From Candidatus Omnitrophota bacterium (GTDB taxonomy: Bacteria; Omnitrophota; Gorgyraeia; JAHIPI01): DNA of 6,640 bases. A model generated the notes under the pieces. It worked only from the letters and a program-made list of their open reading frames with translations, was not told the origin of the DNA and did no database searches. Location of the stretch: assembly GCA_030616695.1 (NCBI GenBank), contig JAUWWU010000052.1, positions 1-6,640 of the forward strand, written 5' to 3'. Positions 1 through 6,422 of the stretch are shown in pieces. The position numbers and the translations under genes were made by a program. Position 1 is the first letter of the stretch, and every line of letters begins with the position of its first letter.

Positions 1-2
1 AC

Positions 3-119
3 GTCCACGAGATCGCGGCCTGGCGTTACGTGTCGCCGCGGGCGCTGGAGGCCGCAATCGTTTGCGCGCCTGAGAGATTCACACCGTGGTTCAAAATCGA
101 GTGGGCGCGCATCGTGTAG
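3..119 (+). CDS. idi: Isopentenyl-diphosphate delta-isomerase, type I (C-terminal 38 residues, 5' end outside window)
   Basis: The plus-strand frame from base 3 runs 38 codons without interruption to a TAG at 117-119. It ends with the sequence ERFTPWFKIEWARIV, and the FTPWF(K/R)xEW ending is characteristic of bacterial type I (Nudix-fold) isopentenyl-diphosphate isomerases; the upstream part (HEIAAWRYVSPRALEAA) also fits the 'E-I-x-x-W-R-[YFW]-V-S' segment near their C-terminus. The enzyme interconverts IPP and DMAPP in isoprenoid synthesis in the cytosol. The catalytic Cys and Glu lie upstream and are not visible. By my count bases 1-120 are about 64% GC with GC-rich third positions, against roughly 30-45% in the next hundreds of bases, so this piece has another origin than the rest of the window. 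It has no functional link to the polysaccharide operon. Identification rests on a short C-terminus, but the motif is distinctive. Confidence 0.78.
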   Translation, partial: VHEIAAWRYVSPRALEAAIVCAPERFTPWFKIEWARIV

Positions 120-1932
120 CCAGCCACGCTCCCCGCACAAAAGTCAGGAAGAGGCATGCTGATAATAATAAGCTCAAGAAGAAGCACCATATTTTCCACA
201 GCTTTTCTTTTGTATTAAAGATAACTAACGAAATAGAGAGAGGTATAACGGTTACAAGCCATCCTGCCAAACCGTTCGGGAACTTAAAAGAGGCTGTCAA
301 TCTTTTTAAGCTGCATAATGGGTAGCCTCTCAAAAAATCATAGCCCGTAAAATATTGCCACAGACTATTTATGCCGATTATCGTGCATGATATCAGGATC
401 GCGAAGACGATTTTTTTGAGGTCTTTTTTTGTCCTGACAGTCTCGACAATAACAAAAAAGAGCAAAAAATGCTCGATTGTTTTGAAGAAGAATCCCCTTA
501 AGCTCGTTATCAAAAACTGGCTATTGATAAGCGAAAAGGCTACAAATATAAGGTAAAATAATATAGGTTTGTTCAAAGGCGTATTTTCCAGCTTCAGGCT
601 ACGCAAAATAAATACCTTCTTAATAAGCCAGAGTATTATTGCTGCACTCGCCGCTACCTCAATAACGCTATTTGAAAAAGGCAGCCCTATAATAAGGATA
701 CATAAACTGAGTAAAATAAGGTTATCTATAGTATAAATGCCCCTGCCGCTGATTGTCACCATCCCGAGACTTCTGGCGAAAACAGCCATCAATATGAAAG
801 CCACCGTCATTATGCTGATATCAAAATAATTTATTGCGAAGTTTGAATGTCTTCCCGCCAATGTCATGCCTAAAGCGGCCGATCCGAGAATAAAACCTAC
901 TAAATAAAGCACGAAGACGGCGCGTTTTTTCTTTAAGCCCAGATTTGCCAGCCTGTCTGCTGCGCGGTCGTGTCCCCTTTTCTTAAGTCCCCTTATAAAT
1001 TCCCAGATAGTTAAAGCCAGCACCTTAATACCGCGGGAAGAACGTATTTTTCTGCTTCTTAACCCCCTGATAGATTCCATCACGGCCTGCGCAAATCTAT
1101 GGGAGGTATGGTCTTTCCCCCCTTTATATATCGGTTCGCCGCCCAAAATCCGCGTTATAATAACAAATATCATATCAAATATAGGGTAGCCGAGTATAAG
1201 TACCGGTATAGCTAAGGAAGTAGACAGGCGGGGCGTCTTCCAGCTTCCCATAACAGCAATAGAGGCAAGCATGAAGCCCAAAAAGAGGCTGCCGCTATCT
1301 CCCATAAATATCTTACCCTGAAAATTGCGCCTCAAAAATCCAAGGCAGCCGCCCATAAGCGCAAATGACAGTATGGCAACAGGCATATCCCCGTGTATAA
1401 AAGCGATAGTGCCGAAGAAAAAAGCCGATATGGCCGCAATACCTGCCGCAAGCCCGTTCATATTATCAAGCAGATTAAATGCGTTTGTTATCGCAAGCAG
1501 CCATATAAGAGTAAAAAGTATACTGGGATCAAGTGGCGTAGTGATATTGAGGTTTTTTATAAAAACAACGTTTAATCCCATATTGACCGCTATGAAGGCG
1601 GCTGCAAGCTGGCCTAATAGTTTAAGCCTCGGCATCATGCGGATTTTATCGTCGATTAATCCTATTACCATAATGACTGTCCCGCCTATAAGCACTCCTA
1701 TCATAACTTCGTTCACGCGCGCCGTAAGCCAGAGAGCGATAATGACGGCAAAATAAATGGCCAATCCGCCCATCAAAGGCGTCGGACGCACATGCACCTT
1801 TTTGCCGCTGGGATGGTCGATGAAATTCATCTTGATGGCAAGTTTTGCCATAACAGGCGTCGCTAAATATGAAAATAAGAAAGATATTATAAGAGTTTTA
1901 AGAACGGTAGCGAATGCCGACACAATTATCAC
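91..1932 (-). CDS. Fusion protein: WecA/MraY-type polyprenyl-phosphate sugar-1-phosphate transferase + O-antigen ligase-like domain (3' end cut by a junction)
   Basis: The single 613-codon frame has two membrane domains. Residues ~1-385 are a WecA/MraY-family transferase, which moves a sugar-1-phosphate from a UDP-sugar to undecaprenyl phosphate at the cytoplasmic face: HVRPTPLMGG (47-56), GLIDD (91-95), NAFNLLDNMNGLAAG (150-164), GDSGSLFLG (211-219) and HTSHR (275-279). Residues ~400-605 are the start of an O-antigen ligase/Wzy-like domain: QYFTGYDFLRG (526-536), a RLTASFKFPNGLAGWL segment (544-559) and TFVRGAW (597-603). After A605 the frame runs into the plus-strand IDI sequence; residues from about 605 on (TRCAPTRF) are not native, and the rest of the ligase domain, including its periplasmic loop, is missing. 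Odd points: a 48-residue insertion at 280-327 and Asn at 159 where Asp is usual. Start: GTG at 1932 gives a 4-base GTGA overlap with the SDR gene, but AAAGGG (1932-1937) would serve a second GTG at 1923 better (8-base spacer). First-domain family is certain; the transferred sugar (GlcNAc or another) is not. Confidence 0.88.
   Translation of the reverse strand: MIIVSAFATVLKTLIISFLFSYLATPVMAKLAIKMNFIDHPSGKKVHVRPTPLMGGLAIYFAVIIALWLTARVNEVMIGVLIGGTVIMVIGLIDDKIRMMPRLKLLGQLAAAFIAVNMGLNVVFIKNLNITTPLDPSILFTLIWLLAITNAFNLLDNMNGLAAGIAAISAFFFGTIAFIHGDMPVAILSFALMGGCLGFLRRNFQGKIFMGDSGSLFLGFMLASIAVMGSWKTPRLSTSLAIPVLILGYPIFDMIFVIITRILGGEPIYKGGKDHTSHRFAQAVMESIRGLRSRKIRSSRGIKVLALTIWEFIRGLKKRGHDRAADRLANLGLKKKRAVFVLYLVGFILGSAALGMTLAGRHSNFAINYFDISIMTVAFILMAVFARSLGMVTISGRGIYTIDNLILLSLCILIIGLPFSNSVIEVAASAAIILWLIKKVFILRSLKLENTPLNKPILFYLIFVAFSLINSQFLITSLRGFFFKTIEHFLLFFVIVETVRTKKDLKKIVFAILISCTIIGINSLWQYFTGYDFLRGYPLCSLKRLTASFKFPNGLAGWLVTVIPLSISLVIFNTKEKLWKIWCFFLSLLLSACLFLTFVRGAWLATRCAPTRF
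981..1003. repeat. Imperfect direct repeat, copy A
   Basis: Copy A (TCTTAAGTCCCC followed by TTATAAATTCC) matches copy B at 1057-1078 (TCTTAACCCCC followed by TGATAGATTCC) with one small indel and a few substitutions, about 75 bases apart. On the coding strand copy A lies within WEFIRGLKKRG (residues 310-320) of the fusion protein and copy B within MESIRGLRSRK (285-295). The protein-level similarity (x-E-x-I-R-G-L-[KR]-x-R) is in frame. Confidence 0.5.
1057..1078. repeat. Imperfect direct repeat, copy B
   Basis: Second copy of the repeat at 981-1003. It encodes part of MESIRGLRSRK (residues 285-295 of the fusion protein). Here the second GTCCCCT-like word is degenerate (ACCCCCT). Confidence 0.5.
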
Positions 1933-2897
1933 CCTTTAAAATATTCTATTGTCCTCGTTATTATTTCATCAATGCCGATAGTAGGATTAAAACCTATCAG
2001 TTCCTTTATCTTTGTTATATCCGGCTGCCGGTGCTTCATGTCCTCAAACCCTTTTTCATATGCCTTTTCATAAGGTATGTGCTCTATCTTTGACCTTGAG
2101 CCGGTGATCTTTTTTACCTTCTTTGCCAATTCATTTATGGATATTGACTTGGGATTCCCGATATTAAACGCCTCCCCTACCGCTTTTTTGCAATCCATAA
2201 GCGAAATAAGGGCTCCGACGACATCTGTGACATACGTAAAACATCTCGTCTGCGTGCCGTCGCCGTATACGGTTATAGGCCGTCCTGACAACGCCTGTTT
2301 TACGAATCTCGGCAGGACCATACCGTAACGGCCGGTCTGCCTGGGGCCGCATGTATTGAAAAGTCGCGCAATAACAACCGGCAGCTTCTTCTCTCTCCAA
2401 TAGGCAAGGGCAAGGAACTCGTCAAGCGCCTTTGTGCAGGAATAGCTCCATCGCGGGATAGTCGTGGTTCCCAATATCCTATCATGGTCCTCTTTGAATG
2501 CCATGCGGCCGTCCATATTCTTGCCGTATATCTCAGAGGTTGAGGCAATAAGGGTCTTTTTCTTGCCGAACTTATTTGCGTATTCCAATATAATCTCGGT
2601 CCCCGCTACATTCGTCTTTATAGACTCAAGCGGATTGTCTATTATATATTTGACGCCGACGGCGGCTGCAAGATGATATATAGCGTTACATTTCTTCACT
2701 AGCTTCTTTATCAGTTTTGTGTTCATTATAGTATCCGCGTAGCACTCGAAATTCTTATCGTCTTTTATGTGCTCTATATTTCGCATGTCGCCGGTGGATA
2801 AATTATCTATCACAATGACTTTATTTTTTTGTGCCAATAATTTTTCCGAAAGATGCGAACCTACAAAGCCTGCGCCGCCTGTTATTAAAACCTTCAT
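1929..2897 (-). CDS. NAD-dependent nucleotide-sugar epimerase/dehydratase (extended SDR, UDP-glucuronate decarboxylase-like)
   Basis: A full-length 322-residue extended short-chain dehydrogenase/reductase, which acts on a nucleotide-activated sugar in the cytosol using bound NAD. Visible: the Rossmann loop GGAGFVG (7-13), the acidic Asp31 in VIDNLSTGD that binds the adenosine ribose and indicates NAD, HLAAAVGV (75-82), TNVAGT (95-100), STSEIYG (119-125) and the catalytic Y152-S-C-T-K156. The C-terminal substrate half has RLFNTCGPRQ, GYGDG-type ITVYGDGTQTRCF and FNIGNP. These segments most resemble UDP-glucuronate decarboxylases and UDP-sugar 4-epimerases, but the exact reaction cannot be read from the sequence. 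Start ATG at 2897 is preceded by AAAGGG with a 5-base spacer. It follows the upstream GT gene by 22 bases and its TGA overlaps the GTG of the fusion gene by 4 bases, so it probably supplies a sugar precursor for the same glycan. Confidence 0.9.
   Translation of the reverse strand: MKVLITGGAGFVGSHLSEKLLAQKNKVIVIDNLSTGDMRNIEHIKDDKNFECYADTIMNTKLIKKLVKKCNAIYHLAAAVGVKYIIDNPLESIKTNVAGTEIILEYANKFGKKKTLIASTSEIYGKNMDGRMAFKEDHDRILGTTTIPRWSYSCTKALDEFLALAYWREKKLPVVIARLFNTCGPRQTGRYGMVLPRFVKQALSGRPITVYGDGTQTRCFTYVTDVVGALISLMDCKKAVGEAFNIGNPKSISINELAKKVKKITGSRSKIEHIPYEKAYEKGFEDMKHRQPDITKIKELIGFNPTIGIDEIITRTIEYFKG
1932..1937 (-). promoter_or_regulatory. Shine-Dalgarno-like AAAGGG for the transferase-ligase fusion gene
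   Basis: Coding-strand AAAGGG sits in the last codons of the SDR gene and directly touches the GTG at 1932, which is too close for normal use, but lies 8 bases before an in-frame GTG at 1923. It therefore favours a protein three residues shorter, beginning SAFATVLKT after the initiator Met. The GTGA stop/start overlap at 1929-1932 argues the other way. Confidence 0.45.
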
Positions 2898-2902
2898 TAC
2901 AG

Positions 2903-2908
2903 CCCTTT
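2903..2908 (-). promoter_or_regulatory. Shine-Dalgarno AAAGGG of the SDR gene
   Basis: AAAGGG on the minus strand, 5 bases ahead of ATG 2897, within the 22-base gap after the upstream glycosyltransferase stop. It fixes the start of the SDR gene. The gap is too short for an obvious promoter or terminator. Confidence 0.6.
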
Positions 2909-2919
2909 CTTATTTTTAT

Positions 2920-4116
2920 TCATTGAATTTTTAATTGCTTCTTTCGCAATTCCCTGCTATAGAGATTTTCTATATCCTTGATCAGCCTCTCTTTGCAATG
3001 TCTCTCTTTAACAAAATCCCTCCCGTATAATCCGAATTCATCCCTTTTCGCTTTATCATTAATCAATATTGAGACCGCTTTAGAAAAGGCTTCGACGTCG
3101 TTTACGGGGACGACAAAACCGGATTTATTGTCTTCTATAACGTCCTTTAGTCCGCCTGCGTTAGTAGTTACCACGGGCCTGGTGCCGGCTAAGGCTTCTA
3201 TAGCCGAAACCGTGGTCCCTTCGTTCAGGGACGTCAGGGTAACTATATCCATGGCCTTATAGACCAGATCCATATCCCTGTATTTTTTCCACCCCGCAAA
3301 TATAACATCTTCCCGGATACCTAACCTGTCCCTCAAATCCATTAGTTCTTTTTTTAACTCGCCGTCGCCCACAATAAGGAATTTTATATTTTTCCCGGGG
3401 TTTCTTTTCTTTATTTCTTTGGCTGCGTAAAGAAACATCTTGCGATTTTTTATCGCCGTCAATCTTCCGACAGCTCCTACAATAACCGCCTCTTTATCTA
3501 TACCCAGCTCCCGGCGCAACTCATCGCCTTTATCGTCCTTATCGTTTTTTAGAAACTCCTCGAGGTTAAACCCAAGCGGTATCAGGGCAAGCTTGCTATC
3601 GTCTTTTAATCCCAGATACTCTTTTAATTCCTTTTTCAGGGTTTCGCTTATTGCGACGATCCTGTCGGTAATCTTTGCGAGCAGGCTTTCTATTAATACG
3701 ACAATCTTTGTCTTCGGCTTGCTGAAATAACTGTGAAATACATGCCCGTGAATGGTGTGTATCACGACAGGCACGCCTAAAAGCCGGGCCACTATCCTGC
3801 CTATTACGCCTACTTTGGAGCTGTGCGTATGGACAATATCAGGCTTTTCCTTTTTTATAAACTTATATAATTTAAAAAAACTGATGATGTCGTTTATGAT
3901 ATCAAGTTCTCTGTGGAGTTCGGGGATTATAAGCGGCTCGACTCCGAATTCCTTAGCCAGATAAGTCATATCTCTTTCGCCTTTACTTACCCGCCCCGTT
4001 ATAAGAGTGGATGAAAAAACATTTTTATCAAGCCCCCCCGATAAAAGCGATACATGGATTGCGGGCCCGCCGGTATTCATCCTTGTTATCATTCTCACTA
4101 CTTTAATCTTTTTCAT
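2920..4116 (-). CDS. Family 4 glycosyltransferase (GT-B fold), CapM-like
   Basis: A full-length 398-residue retaining GT-B enzyme that would transfer a sugar from a nucleotide donor onto the growing lipid-linked glycan at the inner face of the membrane. The N-terminal acceptor domain has TGGPAIHV (15-22, in place of the more usual GGAE), KPDIVHTHSSKVGVIGR (91-107) and VIHTIHGHVF (118-127), a pattern like CapM-type GT4 enzymes. The C-terminal donor domain has VGRLTAIKN (216-224), FLIVGDGE (246-253), a 'SLNEGTTVSAIEAL' segment with E299-X7-E307, and AGGLKDVI (320-327). The EX7E glutamates are intact. Start ATG 4116 is preceded by GAGGG. Its first 14 bases overlap the end of the upstream GT gene, suggesting coupled translation. 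No membrane segment is evident; donor and acceptor are unknown. Confidence 0.9.
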   Translation of the reverse strand: MKKIKVVRMITRMNTGGPAIHVSLLSGGLDKNVFSSTLITGRVSKGERDMTYLAKEFGVEPLIIPELHRELDIINDIISFFKLYKFIKKEKPDIVHTHSSKVGVIGRIVARLLGVPVVIHTIHGHVFHSYFSKPKTKIVVLIESLLAKITDRIVAISETLKKELKEYLGLKDDSKLALIPLGFNLEEFLKNDKDDKGDELRRELGIDKEAVIVGAVGRLTAIKNRKMFLYAAKEIKKRNPGKNIKFLIVGDGELKKELMDLRDRLGIREDVIFAGWKKYRDMDLVYKAMDIVTLTSLNEGTTVSAIEALAGTRPVVTTNAGGLKDVIEDNKSGFVVPVNDVEAFSKAVSILINDKAKRDEFGLYGRDFVKERHCKERLIKDIENLYSRELRKKQLKIQ

Positions 4117-5218
4117 GTTCCCTCAAAAGTTCCCGGTAAAGCTCCTCTGTCTCAGAAACGGTCCTTTTTATATCAAAATTTTTTCTTACGTAATCTCCGG
4201 CGTTGTGCCCCAGCCGCTCGCGAAGGCCCGGTTCTTTAATCATGCGCTCTATTGCCTCTGCAAGGGCATCGTTGTCTTTTGCCTCTACCAGTAGACCCGT
4301 CTCATTGTCGGTTATCAATTCCGGTATGCCTCCGACGCGCGTTGCAACAACAGGCAAGCCTGCCGCCATAGCCTCAAGCAGCACATTAGGCAATCCTTCC
4401 CAGAGTGACGGAAGGACGAATGCGTCTGCGATAGCCAAAAGTTCGTGGACATCCTTTCTTTCGCCGGTCAAAATCACCTTGTCTTCAAGGCTTCTATCGA
4501 CAATTTCTTTTTGCAATTTATCCTTATAATCCTTGCGGCCGACGATCAGCGCCTTAAATATATAGCCTCTCTTCCGCAAAAGCTCAAGGGCCTTAATCAA
4601 AAAGATATGCCCTTTTACCTCCTCTAACCTCCCTACCGTCAGCAAGGCAAAGGCCCCGTCCTCTATCCCCATCTTGCGCTTGAGCGAAAAACTACCGTCC
4701 CGCCGGTAGCCCTTTAACTCTACACCGTTATGGATAACGCGCACCTTTTCCTTCTTAGCAGTCCCCTTAGCGATATGGACCCTTGCTACCTCTTCTGAAA
4801 CCGTTGTAACGGCCTCAACGCAAAAATCCGTCATTTTCAATAAAGTACCCCGCAGTCTCCCCCCTAATTCCACACTCCTTAAAGAGGATATAAGTATGGG
4901 TATATTTATCAACTTCGCGGCAATCCTGCCAAAAATGTCGGCGTGAAAAAGATAACTATGGATTATGCATGGCTTCTCTTTTTTAAAAATATAAAGCAGC
5001 CTTGCAAAAGAAGGCACAAAATTATATTTATTGAGGCCTAAGGCGTAGACTCTAAAGCCCTCGTCTCTCATCGTCCTGCCTACGCTGCCCATCGGCTTAA
5101 GGGATACAACAAAATGTTCGTATTCATCGCTTTTAAAATTCCGCAATGTTTTGAGTAGCATTACTTCAGCCCCGCCGATATCTAAATCGGTTATTATGTG
5201 CGCGATCTTCTTTTTCAT
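4103..5218 (-). CDS. Family 4 glycosyltransferase (GT-B fold)
   Basis: A full-length 371-residue GT4 enzyme. The N-terminal domain begins with the typical strand and turn IAHIITDLDIGGAEVML (5-21, GGAE at 15-18), followed by IIHSYLFHADIFGR (85-98) and VTTVSEEVA (137-145). The donor domain has VIHNGVEL (161-168), LLTVGRLEEVKGH (192-204), ALIVGR (223-228), VILTGERKDV (248-257), the catalytic/binding E274-X7-E282 in WEGLPNVLLEAMAAGLP, and GGIPELI (296-302). All key family residues are present, so it should be active; the donor sugar is unknown. It starts 5 bases after the upstream GT stop with no clear Shine-Dalgarno, so translation probably depends on coupling. It ends 14 bases inside the next gene. 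The GGAE..EX7E arrangement is like WbpY/PimB-type transferases, but no finer assignment is justified. Confidence 0.92.
   Translation of the reverse strand: MKKKIAHIITDLDIGGAEVMLLKTLRNFKSDEYEHFVVSLKPMGSVGRTMRDEGFRVYALGLNKYNFVPSFARLLYIFKKEKPCIIHSYLFHADIFGRIAAKLINIPILISSLRSVELGGRLRGTLLKMTDFCVEAVTTVSEEVARVHIAKGTAKKEKVRVIHNGVELKGYRRDGSFSLKRKMGIEDGAFALLTVGRLEEVKGHIFLIKALELLRKRGYIFKALIVGRKDYKDKLQKEIVDRSLEDKVILTGERKDVHELLAIADAFVLPSLWEGLPNVLLEAMAAGLPVVATRVGGIPELITDNETGLLVEAKDNDALAEAIERMIKEPGLRERLGHNAGDYVRKNFDIKRTVSETEELYRELLREHEKD
4120..4124 (-). promoter_or_regulatory. Shine-Dalgarno GAGGG inside the end of the upstream glycosyltransferase gene
   Basis: GAGGG on the minus strand lies 3 bases before ATG 4116 and inside the last codons of the upstream gene (…LLREHEKD). 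The overlap of ribosome site and coding sequence supports ATG 4116 and coupling of the two genes. Confidence 0.55.
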
Positions 5219-5223
5219 ATATC

Positions 5224-6411
5224 TTAGACGGTTTTTACCAGGTTCTTATATAACTCGATATAGAGGTCTGTAATGTTGCCCCAGTCATAATGCCTTGCAT
5301 CTCTCATCGCATTTTTACTTAGCTTTTCCGCCAGCGGTTTGTCAGAAAAAAGCTTTAAAATATTTTCCGAGAGGCCTTTTATATCGCCTCTTTTATTCTC
5401 CAATCCATTCTCATTATTCCGTATTATGCCTTTCACGCCCGGCGCATCAGTCGTTACTATAGGCAAACCCGCAGCCATGGCTTCAATAAGCACTTTGGCG
5501 AACAATTCGATTAATGTCGGAAATACAAAAATATCGGATGCTTTATAGTAGCGGATTAAATTATTGTCCGGCATTTCCGGTTCTTTGTTATCTGAAATGG
5601 ATGTTTTAATATTCTTCACTATCAGATACTCCGCGATACCTTCCTTTTCTGCAAGCGCCCTGATATTTTCGCAACCCTTTCCCACTAAAAGCCATCTGAA
5701 ACTGGCGTTACTCTTTGTGAGCTCTTTGACTATCCCGGGAATATACCCAAAGCCCTTTTTTGGATGATTCCGGCCCACTGTCATTATGAGCTTTTGGCCG
5801 TCATTAACACCGAGCTCATCTCTCACTTTTCTCCTGTCCGTATTCATTCCAAATCTTGCGCAATTAATACCGTTAGGCACTGTAAATATTCTATCTTCCG
5901 GGACGCCCAATGATACATAATCCTCTTTCATATCACTGCTCGGGGCAACAACAGCGGTAAATTTTTTGTAGTTTTCTCTAGCCAGGCTATCTACTTTTTT
6001 ATTAAGTCTGTAACCGTAAGCAAGCTCGGGAAGTACTTGTATATCCTCGCCAGCACAGCGGAGAACGCAAGGTATATTATTCCTGTTAAAAAAATCTACC
6101 GCTGCCGTGCCAAGTGGATATCCGATGGTAACATGCCAGACATCAAATTTATATTTTTTTTGCAAGCGATCGAGGATCTTCTCAAGGCGTATCTTCCCCA
6201 TTGTGAAATTAATAAATAAAAGCCTATTAAGTAAAAGGTCTATTCTTACTATTTCATAGTTAAAGATCTTGTCATTGCTGCCCCCGCGCGAAGGCGTAAT
6301 GACAACTGCCTTATGCCCGCCTTCAGCGACTCTCTTCGCAAGGTTATGGACAAATAGTTCAGCACCGCCTACCTTTGGGAGATAACTCGATATAAGATAC
6401 CCTATTTTCAT
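5224..6411 (-). CDS. Family 4 glycosyltransferase (GT-B fold)
   Basis: A 395-residue GT4 enzyme, numbered from ATG 6411. The N-terminal domain shows MKIGYLISSYLPKVGGAELF (1-20; GGAE 15-18), WHVTIGYPLG (92-101) and VVAPSSDMKEDY (154-165). The donor domain has TVPNGIN (177-183), IMTVGRNHPKKGFG (209-222), LLVGKG (241-246), a longer loop around 267-288 (NIKTSISDNKEPEMPDNNLI), ASDIFVFPTL (291-300), E302-X7-E310 in ELFAKVLIEAMAAGLP, and DAPGVKGII (322-330). The first glutamate of the motif is in 'IELF' rather than the commoner 'EGF/EGL'. Start choice: an upstream in-frame ATG at 6426 overlaps the preceding stop (ATGA) but has no ribosome site, whereas ATG 6411 has GGAG six bases upstream and gives the normal family N-terminus. 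The next gene begins 5 bases after its TAA. The sugar transferred is unknown. Confidence 0.9.
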   Translation of the reverse strand: MKIGYLISSYLPKVGGAELFVHNLAKRVAEGGHKAVVITPSRGGSNDKIFNYEIVRIDLLLNRLLFINFTMGKIRLEKILDRLQKKYKFDVWHVTIGYPLGTAAVDFFNRNNIPCVLRCAGEDIQVLPELAYGYRLNKKVDSLARENYKKFTAVVAPSSDMKEDYVSLGVPEDRIFTVPNGINCARFGMNTDRRKVRDELGVNDGQKLIMTVGRNHPKKGFGYIPGIVKELTKSNASFRWLLVGKGCENIRALAEKEGIAEYLIVKNIKTSISDNKEPEMPDNNLIRYYKASDIFVFPTLIELFAKVLIEAMAAGLPIVTTDAPGVKGIIRNNENGLENKRGDIKGLSENILKLFSDKPLAEKLSKNAMRDARHYDWGNITDLYIELYKNLVKTV

Positions 6412-6417
6412 TTGAAG

Positions 6418-6421
6418 CTCC
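6418..6421 (-). promoter_or_regulatory. Shine-Dalgarno GGAG that decides the start at 6411
   Basis: GGAG on the minus strand with a 6-base spacer (CTTCAA) to ATG 6411. No comparable motif precedes the ATG at 6426, so the first five codons of the longer frame (MTELQ) are probably untranslated. Confidence 0.6.
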
Positions 6422-6422
6422 G

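Larger units (their letters stand above)
941..1098. repeat. Possible small inserted element inside the transferase gene, bounded by imperfect inverted repeats
   Basis: Plus-strand AGATTTGCCAGCC (941-953) is matched in inverted orientation by 1084-1098, whose reverse complement is AGATTTGCGCAGGCC: eight identical bases, then a near match with small indels. The segment between them encodes essentially the extra residues 280-327 that interrupt the normally continuous 'SHRL-x-x-LGL' region of WecA/MraY proteins. It also carries GTCCCCT twice (972-978, 987-993) and a longer direct repeat (981-1003 and 1057-1078). GGGGAC-rich short repeats occur in REP/MITE-like elements of several bacterial groups, so an in-frame mobile miniature element is possible. 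The inverted repeats are short and could be chance; no target duplication is clear. Confidence 0.3.

Noticed and set aside
86..325. 79-codon plus-strand frame starting inside the IDI fragment
   Set aside because: It spans the composition join, starts out of frame within IDI coding sequence and continues antisense to the ligase domain; no family resemblance.
1325..1756. 143-codon open frame on the plus strand opposite the transferase gene
   Set aside because: It lies wholly antisense to the conserved WecA motifs, has no ribosome site or recognisable domain, and its composition follows from the opposite codons.
2164..2548. Overlapping minus-strand frames within the SDR gene
   Set aside because: They are out-of-frame readings of a clearly conserved SDR gene and have no family features.
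2898..2919. Possible promoter or terminator between the third GT4 gene and the SDR gene
   Set aside because: The gap is only 22 bases, AT-rich with a ribosome site and no hairpin or promoter boxes that I can support.
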